The position numbers and the translations under genes are program-made. A stretch of 63,728 bases of DNA, from NCBI GenBank assembly GCA_964631605.1, contig CAZVYG010000020.1, positions 1 to 63,728 on the forward strand, in the 5' to 3' direction. Origin of the DNA: JARKQH01 sp964631605. Its GTDB lineage: Bacteria; Verrucomicrobiota; Verrucomicrobiia; Limisphaerales; UBA8199. Below are positions 1 to 8,739 of the stretch, one piece after another (the stretch's first letter is position 1; every line of letters starts with the position of its first letter). The notes under the pieces were generated by a model. That model was not told the origin of the DNA. It did no database searches and saw nothing but the letters and a program-made list of their open reading frames with translations.

Positions 1-61
1 GGCGGTTTGGGCCCGGGGATGACCACGCGCCGCCGAAAAACAAAAAAACAGCGGGTGGGGA

Positions 62-1906
62 TCAGTCCGCAATCCACTGGGTGTAGGCCGGCGGACCGAA
101 GTAGTGATAGCCCTGCTCCTCTTTTGCGGTGCCGGTGACCATGGAATGGATAAAGCCGTTTCGTTCCACCTGAACGGTGTGAAGAACCTTGCGTTCGGGA
201 TTCTCCCTGAGGATGAACTGAATGCGCCCCGCGAGGGCCGTGTAACGCTCGAATTCGGCGTTGGTCCTCGAGGTGAACGGGAAGTATTCGGCCAAGTCCT
301 GCTGCATGGCGTGGCTCCGTCCCCAGGTGCCGCCGCCGGGGCTGACGAAGCTTTTGCCCTCGAGCAGCGCCGCCGCATCATTGTAAGCCAGCACACAAAG
401 GTAATGAGACGGGCTGGCTCGCAGCCATTCCGTCAGTTTTTCCGGGTGCCCTGGACTTTGACCGTAAGCGTAGTTCGCATCGAGAAACGCGATTCTGACC
501 ACGCTGTTCGGTATGCGGTCAACGGCATTGAGAAAACCGAAAATCAGGCTGCCGCCCCCGCTGTGGCCGCTGAGGGCGATTTCGAGTTCCGGTCCGGCCA
601 CGAGGTTTGTCACACTGTCGAGCAATCCTGGAATAAGCCGGTCACCGTGTTGTTTGCGCCAGGCCGGCCAGCTTTTCAGGTCGTTTCCGAGGCAGGCCAC
701 CACAACGTTTTTTTCAGGCAACAGCTTGCGCAGGAACCGCGTCTGGGCGCCGATGTGTTGGATGTTGAAGTGCCAGTCGTCGCCGGGGGCGGTCTTTTTC
801 CCGAGGGTCTGTTCGATGGTGTTCCCGTTGGGCAGGGCGTAGTAGATGAGCAGCACTTTTTTGCCGGGAACGGAGGGATCGGGCGGGGGCGCGTTAAGGT
901 GGATCCGGACCCCGGGCTCCATTCGAAGCCAGGCAACGCGCTCGCCGAATTGATTTGTCGCGGAAAAGCGGGCCGGTCCGGCAGGGAGTGCCGTCTCTGG
1001 GGACGGCCGGGGCGAGGTCAGGCTTTCACGGGTCGGCGGCGATGCTCGAGGGGGCGCGGCGACGCTGTAGCGCGGCTCGCGGAACGGCCCTTCATCACTA
1101 ACAAGCTTGGCGGTGATGGGGTTGGTCAAAAGTTGGCTGAATCGGGTGGGCTGACCATCCAGGACCATGCGCTGTTGGACCAGGCGGATACCATGGCTGT
1201 AATCCACCCAAGTTGCGGCGTGGCCCCAGTAAAGCGGTTGGATGGGTCGGCCCGGCCCGCGGTGCCATCCGTAGATGGCCACCTTACCGGGTGCGGTCTC
1301 CAGCCTGGGGGTCAGAACGACATCCTTCTTGTGACCCGCGACCAGAGCGCCGGGGGGATGAGATTGGGTATGACGCATCCGCTGAGCGCGCACCAGCGCA
1401 TTATGGTTGCTAAAACACGGCATCGTGGTCATGGCCGGGGAAGGCGGAATGGGCTGCGGTTCGAGCCGCAGGTCCGCGGTTTCGTAAATGGCATCCACCA
1501 GCTTGCGCGTGGGCAGCGAACAGTCCAGGCGATCCGCAACCCGCTGGGCTGCCATCGGGGATAACGGCGTCAGCAGGTAGTCCTCATCCGACCCGACGGC
1601 CAGATAGTCGGGCATCACGAAGACGCTGGCCGTAACGGCGGAGCTGCTGACCGTGACCTTGCAGAGCCGGCGGAGGAAGTTCGGCACGTTGCCGGCGAGA
1701 ATTTCCGTTACGAGAAGGTTTTCCCGTTCTTCGAGCGGGGCGGAAGCCAGCGAAGCCGCAAGGGCGGAACCTGTCGGCGCCGCCGGCGGCCGGGGTGGAA
1801 GCTCGAGCACTTGTCCAAACAACGCCGGGGCGGCCCCCAGCGCGAGCAAGACACTTGCCGACCAGAGGAGGGCGCGGCGGCGAAGGGGGGACGCGCCTGT
1901 CCGCAT
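62..1906 (-). CDS. Exported two-domain protein with C-terminal alpha/beta hydrolase domain
   Basis: A 614-residue protein with an N-terminal signal-like segment (basic residues, then a hydrophobic stretch to about residue 30). Residues ~60-300 form a domain I do not recognise, rich in His/Trp/Tyr (a HNALVRAQR stretch, GHKKDVVLTPR, YGWHRGPG and WGHAATWVDYSHG). Residues ~330-610 look like an alpha/beta hydrolase: strand KKVLLIYYALPNG, nucleophile elbow GHSGGGS, and a late histidine in the C-terminal part. The ATG at 1906 is chosen because a strong Shine-Dalgarno (AAGGAGG, 1911-1919) lies just upstream and the signal peptide starts there; the frame is open further upstream but that part lies inside metG. 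The metG stop overlaps this ribosome site, so translation may be coupled. Substrate unknown; could be an esterase or peptidase. Confidence 0.75.
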   Translation of the reverse strand: MRTGASPLRRRALLWSASVLLALGAAPALFGQVLELPPRPPAAPTGSALAASLASAPLEERENLLVTEILAGNVPNFLRRLCKVTVSSSAVTASVFVMPDYLAVGSDEDYLLTPLSPMAAQRVADRLDCSLPTRKLVDAIYETADLRLEPQPIPPSPAMTTMPCFSNHNALVRAQRMRHTQSHPPGALVAGHKKDVVLTPRLETAPGKVAIYGWHRGPGRPIQPLYWGHAATWVDYSHGIRLVQQRMVLDGQPTRFSQLLTNPITAKLVSDEGPFREPRYSVAAPPRASPPTRESLTSPRPSPETALPAGPARFSATNQFGERVAWLRMEPGVRIHLNAPPPDPSVPGKKVLLIYYALPNGNTIEQTLGKKTAPGDDWHFNIQHIGAQTRFLRKLLPEKNVVVACLGNDLKSWPAWRKQHGDRLIPGLLDSVTNLVAGPELEIALSGHSGGGSLIFGFLNAVDRIPNSVVRIAFLDANYAYGQSPGHPEKLTEWLRASPSHYLCVLAYNDAAALLEGKSFVSPGGGTWGRSHAMQQDLAEYFPFTSRTNAEFERYTALAGRIQFILRENPERKVLHTVQVERNGFIHSMVTGTAKEEQGYHYFGPPAYTQWIAD

Positions 1907-1910
1907 CAGC

Positions 1911-1919
1911 CCCTCCTTC
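1911..1919 (-). promoter_or_regulatory. Strong Shine-Dalgarno overlapping the metG stop
   Basis: On the minus strand the sequence reads TGAAGGAGGGG a few bases before the ATG at 1906. The metG stop codon (1918-1920) sits in the same bases, a layout typical of translational coupling. It is one of very few clear Shine-Dalgarno sites in this window and it decides the start of the hydrolase gene. Confidence 0.75.
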
Positions 1920-3474
1920 AGACGTCGCGCCGCGGGAACAACGGTGCGGGTGTGCCGATGGTGTGCCCCGGCGGCAGTTTGCCCCATCCAGCCTGATCCA
2001 ACCGGTCTGGTTTGGCTGCCAGTCCAAGCTGCCCGTAAATCTTTTCTGCCGTGCCGGGAATGAAGGGCCAAAGGAGGACAGCCAAAACACGGCAGACTTC
2101 CGCCAGGTTGTAAAGCACCTGATCCAGGCGCAGGGCCTGACCTGGGTCCTTTGCGAGTTTGAACGGCGCGGTTTGGTCCACGTATTGGTTGGCGCGGTTG
2201 ACCAGCGACCAGATGCACAGCAGGCCGGCCTGAAGCTGGTTATCGAGGAGCAACTGGCGGGTCTGGGCAACGACGCGGGTTGCCTCCGGCTCCAACTCGG
2301 TTGAAATCGGCGGGACCACGCCGTTTCGATAGCGTTTAAGCATCGAGAGGGAGCGGTTCACCAGATTGCCCAGGCCATTGGCCAGCTCCGCGGCGTAACG
2401 GCTGCGAAAGCCGGCATCGGTCCAATTACCGTCCGGGCCGATGTCCAGCTCGCGCAGGACGTAAAACCGGAACGCATCCACGCCCCAATCGTCAATGACG
2501 GCGACGGGATCAACGACGTTGCCGGTGCTCTTGCTCATTTTCTGGCCGTCTTTCTGCCACCAGCCATGCACGAGCACCTGGCGGGGCAGCGGCGCGCCCA
2601 TGGCGCGCAGCATGATGGGCCAATAGACCGCGTGGAACTTGAGAATATCCTTCCCGATCACGTGAATGTCCGCCGGCCACGCCTCGAGCGGTTGCTCGGA
2701 GTCGCTGGTTGTCTGGCGCAGCGGCTCGGGGACGCCGGGATCGCCCAGGGCGGCTGGAACGCTGATATAGTTGCTGAGGGCGTCGAACCAGACGTAGGTG
2801 ACGTAGGCCGGATCGAAGGGCAGGGGAATGCCCCAGTTGAGCCGCGAACTTGGCCGGCTGATGCAGAGGTCCTCCAGAACGTTGTTTTTGAGGAAGCCGA
2901 GCACCTCGTTGCGGCGGTAGTCCGGTTGAACAAAGGTCGGGTTGGATTCGATATGATTGATCAGCCATTGCTGATGGTCGCGCAATCGAAAGTAATAATT
3001 CTCCTCCTCCAGCCGGATCACTTCGCCGTAGGCGGGGTCGAAGGTGCCATCCGGGCGCCGGTCCTTTTCGGTCAGGAAGGTTTCCTCTTTGGTTGAATAA
3101 AAGCCGGAGTAAACCTCCTTGTAGAAGTGGCCGGCGGCATGCAGTTTGGCCAGGATGGCCTGAACCACCTGTTTATGGCGAGTTTCGGTGGTGCGGACGA
3201 AATCGTCGTTGGTCAGGTCCAGCCGGGCGGCGAAGCGTTTCCACGCGGCGGCGAGTTCATCGCAGTAAGCCTGGGGCGATTTTCCCTCCGCCAGCGCGGC
3301 CTGCTGGACCTTTTGGCCGTGCTCGTCGAGGCCGGTGAGATAAAAAACTTCCTGGCCGAGGCTGCGCCGCGCGCGGGCAATGGTGTCGGCCACGACTTTT
3401 TCGTAGGCGTGGCCGAGATGCGGCTGGCCATTGACGTAGTCAATGGCGGTGGTGATGTAAAAACGCTTGCTCAT
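1918..3474 (-). CDS. metG: Methionine--tRNA ligase
   Basis: Charges tRNA(Met) with methionine in the cytoplasm. The 518-residue class I synthetase begins MSKRFYITTAIDY and carries the HIGH-type motif HLGH (residues 19-22) and KMSKS (residues 312-316). It is the short form without the C-terminal EMAP/tRNA-binding domain. The connective-peptide region (around GFYSTKEETFLTEKD) contains no CxxC zinc knuckle. The frame stays open upstream to about 3774 and includes a hydrophobic stretch, but those codons overlap the start of the divergent cupin gene, so the canonical MSKRF start is used. It is followed directly by the hydrolase gene. Confidence 0.97.
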   Translation of the reverse strand: MSKRFYITTAIDYVNGQPHLGHAYEKVVADTIARARRSLGQEVFYLTGLDEHGQKVQQAALAEGKSPQAYCDELAAAWKRFAARLDLTNDDFVRTTETRHKQVVQAILAKLHAAGHFYKEVYSGFYSTKEETFLTEKDRRPDGTFDPAYGEVIRLEEENYYFRLRDHQQWLINHIESNPTFVQPDYRRNEVLGFLKNNVLEDLCISRPSSRLNWGIPLPFDPAYVTYVWFDALSNYISVPAALGDPGVPEPLRQTTSDSEQPLEAWPADIHVIGKDILKFHAVYWPIMLRAMGAPLPRQVLVHGWWQKDGQKMSKSTGNVVDPVAVIDDWGVDAFRFYVLRELDIGPDGNWTDAGFRSRYAAELANGLGNLVNRSLSMLKRYRNGVVPPISTELEPEATRVVAQTRQLLLDNQLQAGLLCIWSLVNRANQYVDQTAPFKLAKDPGQALRLDQVLYNLAEVCRVLAVLLWPFIPGTAEKIYGQLGLAAKPDRLDQAGWGKLPPGHTIGTPAPLFPRRDV

Positions 3475-3517
3475 CCGCCCCCTACTGTGACCCACGGCAG
3501 CGCTCTTGGCAATGCTT

Positions 3518-3537
3518 GACGCGAGATGACGCGAGAT
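3518..3537. repeat. Tandem direct repeat, 10 bp x 2
   Basis: GACGCGAGAT occurs twice in a row (3518-3527 and 3528-3537) in the 139-bp intergenic region between the divergent metG and cupin genes. The first copy overlaps a TTGACG hexamer. It may be an operator or a simple slippage product. No convincing -10 box was found at the expected spacing on either strand. Confidence 0.6.
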
Positions 3538-3613
3538 GGAGTCTTGCCACTCGCCGGTGAATTTGTCACGGTAGGAAGCAAAGCTGACCAAACAGACGAC
3601 CAGGCAACTGAAT

Positions 3614-4879
3614 ATGAACACCATCACTTCGCTCAAAGTCATCAAGTCCCACACCCGCTCGCTCGTCGAGGCGGAACTCGGCCGGACCGGCGGTTTGCTG
3701 CGGCTGGCGCCCAATTGGGTGCCGCGATCATTTCTCCAGCCCGGCCTGCGGATCAAACTGCATCCGAATGACATTTATGCCTACGGGGCCCATCGGGGGG
3801 GGATAGATGAGCGGTGGTTTGCCTCAACCACCGAGGCGGCCAATGAAGGACGCGTGCCCGACGAAGGGTTGAGCTATTGCGTTGTGGGCCGACAGCGGTT
3901 CACGCTGCGCCAGGCCGTCGAGGATTGCGGCGCGCTGTTGGTCGGAAAGGATCTCTGGAAAAAATACGGGCGCTGGCCCGTTTATTCCAAGTTCTTTGAC
4001 AACATGGGCCCCATTCCGCACCACATGCACCAGAACGAAAAACAGGCCAAACTGGTCGGTCAGGAGGGCAAACCCGAAAGTTATTATTTTCCGCCCCAGC
4101 ACAACAACGTGGGCAATAATTTCCCCTACACCTTCTTCGGGCTCGAGCCCGGCACCACCAAGGCCCAGGTCCGGAAATGCCTCGAAGATTGGAACAAGGG
4201 GGACAACGGCATTCTGGACTTGTCCAAGGCCTACCGGCTGAAACCGGGGACGGGCTGGCTCGTCGGGCCGTGCATTCTGCATGCGCCCGGCAGCCTCTGC
4301 ACCTACGAGCCCCAATGGGGCAGCGACGTCTTTGGAATGTACCAGAGCATGGTCGAAGGCCGTTATGTGCCCTGGGACCTCCTGGTCAAGGACATGCCCC
4401 GGGAACGGCATCGTGACTTGGATTTCATCGTGAACCAGCTCGATTGGGAGGCCAACGTGGATCCAAGCTTCAAGGACAACCATTACCTGGAACCGGTGCC
4501 GGTGGCGGATACGCGGCCCGAGGGTTACGTGGATCGCTGGATTGTGTACGGGAAAATCAACGGCAAGCAGTATTTCACGGCCAAGGAGTTGACCGTCGAG
4601 CCGGGGGTCAAATGCACCATCAAGGACAAAGGGGCCTACGGCTTGATTTGCGTCCAGGGCACCGGGCGCATCAATGGGCAGCCGCTCAATTCGCCCAAGC
4701 TGATTCGCTTCACCGAGCTGACCGAGGACGAATACTTCTGCACCGCCGACGGCGCCAAAGCCGGTGTCGTGTTGGAAAACACCAGTGAGACCGAGCCCCT
4801 GGTCACGCTTCGTTATTTTGGGCCGGGGGTCAACCCCGATGCGCCTGAGTTGGGCGCCTACCGCAAGAACAGTTTTTGA
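3614..4879 (+). CDS. Cupin-type phosphomannose isomerase-like protein
   Basis: A 421-residue cytoplasmic protein with two beta-barrel-like halves. The metal-site-like cluster HHMHQNE (residues 136-142), followed by PESYYFPP and a late segment GPCILHAPGSLCTYEP, resembles the His/Gln/Glu ligands of class I mannose-6-phosphate isomerases, but the protein is too divergent to call ManA. The C-terminal part (AKELTVEPGVKCTIKDKGAYGLICVQGTG) is also cupin-like. It stands alone, divergent from metG, and ends at a hairpin terminator. The role is probably sugar or sugar-phosphate isomerisation; the substrate is not determinable here. Confidence 0.7.
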   Translation: MNTITSLKVIKSHTRSLVEAELGRTGGLLRLAPNWVPRSFLQPGLRIKLHPNDIYAYGAHRGGIDERWFASTTEAANEGRVPDEGLSYCVVGRQRFTLRQAVEDCGALLVGKDLWKKYGRWPVYSKFFDNMGPIPHHMHQNEKQAKLVGQEGKPESYYFPPQHNNVGNNFPYTFFGLEPGTTKAQVRKCLEDWNKGDNGILDLSKAYRLKPGTGWLVGPCILHAPGSLCTYEPQWGSDVFGMYQSMVEGRYVPWDLLVKDMPRERHRDLDFIVNQLDWEANVDPSFKDNHYLEPVPVADTRPEGYVDRWIVYGKINGKQYFTAKELTVEPGVKCTIKDKGAYGLICVQGTGRINGQPLNSPKLIRFTELTEDEYFCTADGAKAGVVLENTSETEPLVTLRYFGPGVNPDAPELGAYRKNSF

Positions 4880-4896
4880 GCGCAGTCAGAAATAGA

Positions 4897-4925
4897 GCGG
4901 ACTCACGTCCGCCGCTACTTTTTCA
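4897..4925 (+). terminator. Hairpin terminator after the cupin gene
   Basis: Stem GCGGAC (4897-4902), loop TCAC, stem GTCCGC (4907-4912), then CGCTA and a run of five T starting at 4919. It lies 18 bases past the cupin stop and before the convergent FAD-oxidase stop at 4934. The palindrome also resembles dispersed extragenic palindromes, so it may be a REP-like element acting as terminator. Confidence 0.5.
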
Positions 4926-4933
4926 ACGGCCTC

Positions 4934-6343
4934 CTAGACGAACTTGCCGGGGTTGAGAATTCCGCGCGGATCGAGGGTCTGTTTGATTTGGCGGTGGAGT
5001 CGGCGGACGGCCGGGGAGACAGCAAGCGGCCACCAACGTTGTTTGGCGATGCCGATGCCATGTTCGCCGGTGATGGAGCCGCCCCAGGCGAGAACCTGGC
5101 GGAACAGCTCATCCAGGGCGGCGGCGGCGCGGGCTTTGGCGCCGGGCTGGGTGTAATCCACCATGATGTTGGTGTGGATGTTGCCATCGCCGGCATGACC
5201 GAAACAGGCAACGGGCAGTTTGTGCCGGCGTTGCAGGCGGGCGGCGAAATCAAACAAATCTTCGAGGCGGCCGCGGGGCACAACGATATCCTCGTTGAGT
5301 TTCGTGAGGCCCGTGTCGCGGAGCGCATAAGAAAACTCGCGCCGAATTTGCCAGACCTTTTCGCACTCCTGACTGCCCAGCCCCGTTTCGATGAACAGCG
5401 GTCGCTGGGGGGCCAGGAGCTTCTTGAGGTCGCGCACCTCACCGCGGACGGAGCGGGGCTGGCCGTCGAGTTCGACAATGAGGTGGGCGCGGCAGCCGCG
5501 CAATCGCTCGCTTCCGGTGCGTTTATAGGCGGCGGCGAGGGTGAACTGATCAGCCAGTTCCAGGGCGGCGGGCAGATAGCCGGCGCCAAGAATGGCATGG
5601 AGCGAGCGCACGGCATCGCGCATCGAGCTGAAGCCCACCGCAAGGCAGGCGCGAAACGGAGGCAAGGGGAGCAGCTTGAGGGTGGCTTCGGTGACCACGC
5701 CCAGGAGTCCTTCGGAGCCTACAAAGAGCCGATGCAGTTCGAAGCCTGTTTTGTTTTTGTGGGTGCGGCCGCCCAAGTGGAGAATGGAGCCGTCCGCCAG
5801 AACCACCTCCAGCCCGAGGACATAATCCCGCGTGACCCCGTATTTGAGGCAGCGAGGTCCGCCGGCGTTGGAGACGATGTTTCCACCGATGGCGGAGTCC
5901 TTGCGGCTGGCGGGATCCGGCGGGTAAAAGAGCCCGAGTTTTTCGACCGTTTCCTGGAGTTTCTGGGTGTTAACGCCGGCTTGGACAACGGCGACAAAAT
6001 CAGCGGGGTTGACCTCCTTGATGCGGTTCATCTTTTCGAGGGACAACACAATGCCGCCGTGGAGGGGAACGCATCCTCCCACGTAGCCGTGGCCCGCTCC
6101 GCGCGGCGTGACCGGCACCTGGTGACGGTGGGCTAATCGCAGGACGGCCGATACGGCGGCGGTGGACCGCGGAAAAACCACCGCGTCGGGCAGGGAGGAG
6201 GCGAACCACTTATCCTGGGCATATTCCTTGAGCAGCGCAGGGTCTGTGGAGACCGCGCGAGGTCCAAGCAATCGTTTCAGGGCGGCGATCACGTGGGGCG
6301 ACAACGATTTGCGGGATGAGGAGGAAGCGATTGAAACGTGCAT
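4934..6343 (-). CDS. FAD-binding oxidase, glycolate oxidase GlcD-like
   Basis: A 469-residue flavoprotein of the VAO/PCMH type, likely oxidising a 2-hydroxy acid (glycolate, D-lactate or similar). The FAD-binding half contains RGAGHGYVGG and the phosphate loop GGNIVSNAGGPRCLKYG; the cap half ends with FGHAGDGNIHTN and TGEHGIG, both typical of GlcD/D-lactate dehydrogenase. There is no fused iron-sulphur domain, and GlcE/GlcF partners are not nearby. The ATG at 6343 fits the family start; a GTG at 6421 in the same frame would overlap the DUF2007 gene. Last gene of the mla/PIN operon; substrate unresolved. Confidence 0.88.
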   Translation of the reverse strand: MHVSIASSSSRKSLSPHVIAALKRLLGPRAVSTDPALLKEYAQDKWFASSLPDAVVFPRSTAAVSAVLRLAHRHQVPVTPRGAGHGYVGGCVPLHGGIVLSLEKMNRIKEVNPADFVAVVQAGVNTQKLQETVEKLGLFYPPDPASRKDSAIGGNIVSNAGGPRCLKYGVTRDYVLGLEVVLADGSILHLGGRTHKNKTGFELHRLFVGSEGLLGVVTEATLKLLPLPPFRACLAVGFSSMRDAVRSLHAILGAGYLPAALELADQFTLAAAYKRTGSERLRGCRAHLIVELDGQPRSVRGEVRDLKKLLAPQRPLFIETGLGSQECEKVWQIRREFSYALRDTGLTKLNEDIVVPRGRLEDLFDFAARLQRRHKLPVACFGHAGDGNIHTNIMVDYTQPGAKARAAAALDELFRQVLAWGGSITGEHGIGIAKQRWWPLAVSPAVRRLHRQIKQTLDPRGILNPGKFV

Positions 6344-6404
6344 AGAATTCGGGCGTTCAGATGACGCGCATTGGAGGCCGGATATTGGACCGCACCCCGC
6401 GCGC

Positions 6405-6650
6405 TTATTGCGGTGTTTCACCGTCGGCGTTTTCTTCCAACGGCAGAGCCTTGAGCAGGTCTGTGGCGTCAGCCGCTTCGGATTCGGGCACTTGGACCAA
6501 TATGCCGCCGGCGGCGAGCGCGTAGCCGTCCATGCTCAGGGCGGACAGTTCATGGGTGACCACGGCATGAAAGCCTGCGGCGTCGAGCCGCGAGCGGACG
6601 AGCTGGGCGGATGCGGGGTTGAAGAAGCTGGCGACGGTTACGAGCGGCAT
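6405..6650 (-). CDS. DUF2007-type small protein (putative signal-transducing)
   Basis: An 81-residue soluble protein with the DUF2007 pattern: MPLVTVASFFNPASAQLVRSRLDAAGF at the start, a small ACT/PII-like fold, then a central GGILVQVPESEAADATDLL. Family members pair alpha/beta strands and are thought to sense or bind, but the function is unknown. It lies 12 bases after the PIN-TRAM gene and 61 before the FAD oxidase, so it is co-transcribed. The bases upstream of its ATG read CCTCCT on the coding strand, so there is no Shine-Dalgarno. Confidence 0.8.
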   Translation of the reverse strand: MPLVTVASFFNPASAQLVRSRLDAAGFHAVVTHELSALSMDGYALAAGGILVQVPESEAADATDLLKALPLEENADGETPQ

Positions 6651-6662
6651 AGGAGGACGGGG

Positions 6663-7736
6663 CTAGGAACGGGCGCTGGGCGGCGAGGAGGAGGCGGGGA
6701 CAGCGGGTTCGGGTTTGGGCGGTTCGGCGAGCGTGGCGCGGAGGTCGGCGAAGACGATGATTCCGGCGCCGGTCTGGAGCGTGCTTTGCACCTGAGCTTC
6801 AACCTGCTGGCCAACGCAGTTTTGGGCGCGGTTTACCACGACCATGGTGCCATCGGGGAGGTAACCGACGCCCTGTCCTCTGTCCTTGCCCTCGCGGGCG
6901 ATGCGCAACGTCAGGACCTCGCCCGGCAGCATGATCACGCGCATGGACCTGGCCAGTTCGTGGAGATTGACGCAAGGGATGTTTTGCAGCTCGGCGACTT
7001 TGCCAAGATTATAGTCGTTGGTGAAAAGTTTGGCGTTAAGATTCCGCGCCAGGCGGATGAGCTTGGCGTCCACCTCTTTTTCTTCAGGGAAATCGCCGTC
7101 ATGGATTTTGACTTCGTTGCGCGTGTTGCGCTGGATGCGATTGAGGATTTCAAGACCGCGCCGGCCGCGGGCGCGTTTGATGGGGTCGGAGGAATCGGCA
7201 ATGGTCTGGAGTTCCTTGAGAACGAAGCGGGGGACCACGATCAGGCCCTCGACAAAATTCGCTTCGATCAGATCGGCAATGCGGCCGTCAATGATGACAC
7301 TGGTATCCAGCAACAGGAGGTTGTCCGGGCGATTTTGGGGGGCGAAGCGCACGTAAGGGATGATGAGGGAGAAGTCCTCCTTGTTGCTGCGCATGGCAAG
7401 CACGATGCCAATGTAGGAAAAGCTGAGGAACAAGCCGAGGCGGATGAGCCAGCGGGTGGGGGGTTCTTCGACGTTCTCGAAGAGACCGGAACGGTCAATC
7501 AGCAGGGCAACAACGGTGCCCAATAGCAAACCAAAGGTGGTGGCGGAGAAGGCGCGCAGGGAAAAACCCTTGAGCATTTCGTCCACGGCGATCATGAGCC
7601 AGCCAAACCCGAAGCCGATCACCATGCCGATAAGGCCTCCCATGCCGCCCACATATTCGGGGCGCACCTGGCTGACCGCGTAACCGCCCACCGTACAGAG
7701 GCACAAAAAGAGGATGCGAATGACCCACAAAGCCAT
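6663..7736 (-). CDS. Membrane-anchored PIN-TRAM domain protein (YacL-like)
   Basis: A 357-residue protein with about four N-terminal membrane segments (residues ~3-21, 31-50, 65-82, 97-114), then a cytoplasmic PIN domain (~138-250) and a TRAM domain (~265-330). The PIN acidic residues are visible as LLLDTSVIIDGR (Asp144, Asp150), VLKEL (Glu175), DAKL (Asp223) and LFTND (Asp241), suggesting a metal-dependent ribonuclease. The architecture matches Bacillus YacL. It lies 11 bases after mlaD in the same operon. The tail is Pro/Ser-rich and probably disordered. Confidence 0.9.
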   Translation of the reverse strand: MALWVIRILFLCLCTVGGYAVSQVRPEYVGGMGGLIGMVIGFGFGWLMIAVDEMLKGFSLRAFSATTFGLLLGTVVALLIDRSGLFENVEEPPTRWLIRLGLFLSFSYIGIVLAMRSNKEDFSLIIPYVRFAPQNRPDNLLLLDTSVIIDGRIADLIEANFVEGLIVVPRFVLKELQTIADSSDPIKRARGRRGLEILNRIQRNTRNEVKIHDGDFPEEKEVDAKLIRLARNLNAKLFTNDYNLGKVAELQNIPCVNLHELARSMRVIMLPGEVLTLRIAREGKDRGQGVGYLPDGTMVVVNRAQNCVGQQVEAQVQSTLQTGAGIIVFADLRATLAEPPKPEPAVPASSSPPSARS

Positions 7737-7747
7737 AGCGGTGCGAC

Positions 7748-8737
7748 CTAGGGAAAGGGATGTTTTGGAGCCTTCAGAATCTCAGCGGCCGGCTCGTTGG
7801 TGCGGGGGGTCTTGGGCTTCCAAAGAATACCCCACAGTCCCAGTCGGTTGAGGTTGCTGCTGGTGATGCTTAAGTTTTGCGCGATTCGCGTCACATTCGT
7901 GGCCAGTTCTTCGTCCTGCAGGAGGGTGCCGGCCATCCCTTTGCCTGCCTGCACATCATTTAGGACAGCTTTCAACACTTCGGTTGAACTTTCAACGTTT
8001 TTCACCGCGCGCGTGGCCGGGGGGGCGTTGGAAGCAAGAAACTGATTCAGGTCGGCGGCTGCCTGGTTGAGCTGGTCGGAGAACACGACGAAGTTGCTCA
8101 GCACTGTGGAAACGACCGGGCGGTTGCTTTCGACCAGCGAATCCAGGTGCTGCAAGGCGCTGACCGCGCGCTCGGAAGCGAAACGGAGGTTGGTAACCAT
8201 GAGGGAGAGATTGGTCAGCGTTTGGGGGCTTAGGACGGAACGGTTGATGTTTTCTATGGCTTCATCGAGCTTCTTGACGGTCTGATCAATCCGGCTGAGG
8301 AACTCGCCGGAGGACCCCATGAATTCCTGCAGGTTGAACGGCTTGAGGGCCGTGGCGCGGTCGCCGTCCTGGAAAAGCGGGCCGGTGTTGGCCTGCGGAC
8401 GGATGGCGACGTATTGGTCGCCCAGGAATCCGGACTGTTCAATGGCGAAGACGGCGTCCCGGTGAATGACATAGCTGTTGAGAATCTTCAGCTCCAGAGT
8501 CACACTTTTGCCGTCCTCAGCCAGTCGCATGTCGGAAACCGTCCCGACCTGGACCCCGGACATGAGCACCCCGGCGCCGCGTTTGAGGCCGCCGACATCG
8601 GTGGCCTGGAGCAGAATGCGGTAGGTGGACTGGAACATGGTCAGCCCCTTGCTGAATTGCAGGAGCAGGGCGGCGATCAGGACCAAGCCGATCAACACGA
8701 AGAGCCCGACTTTCCATTCCAAACGCGATTTGTTCAT
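7748..8737 (-). CDS. mlaD: MCE-family lipid transport protein (MlaD-like)
   Basis: A 329-residue periplasmic substrate-binding subunit of an MCE lipid transporter. One N-terminal membrane helix (residues ~10-27, GLFVLIGLVLIAALLL) is followed by a single MCE domain (~36-118) with the typical GxxVGxV run (GVQVGTVSDM) and a late hydrophobic loop. A long helical C-terminal region (~150-300) probably oligomerises as in other MlaD proteins. It is two bases downstream of the ATPase gene. No mlaB or mlaC gene is present in the cluster. Confidence 0.92.
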   Translation of the reverse strand: MNKSRLEWKVGLFVLIGLVLIAALLLQFSKGLTMFQSTYRILLQATDVGGLKRGAGVLMSGVQVGTVSDMRLAEDGKSVTLELKILNSYVIHRDAVFAIEQSGFLGDQYVAIRPQANTGPLFQDGDRATALKPFNLQEFMGSSGEFLSRIDQTVKKLDEAIENINRSVLSPQTLTNLSLMVTNLRFASERAVSALQHLDSLVESNRPVVSTVLSNFVVFSDQLNQAAADLNQFLASNAPPATRAVKNVESSTEVLKAVLNDVQAGKGMAGTLLQDEELATNVTRIAQNLSITSSNLNRLGLWGILWKPKTPRTNEPAAEILKAPKHPFP

Positions 8738-8739
8738 GG

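Noticed and set aside
104..1564. 486-codon open frame on the plus strand opposite the hydrolase gene
   Set aside because: Antisense frame caused by high GC at third positions; the minus-strand gene has a signal peptide, a GHSGGGS motif and a Shine-Dalgarno.
3475..3774. In-frame N-terminal extension of metG with a hydrophobic stretch (possible membrane anchor)
   Set aside because: It overlaps the start of the divergent cupin gene, and MSKRFYITT is the normal family start.
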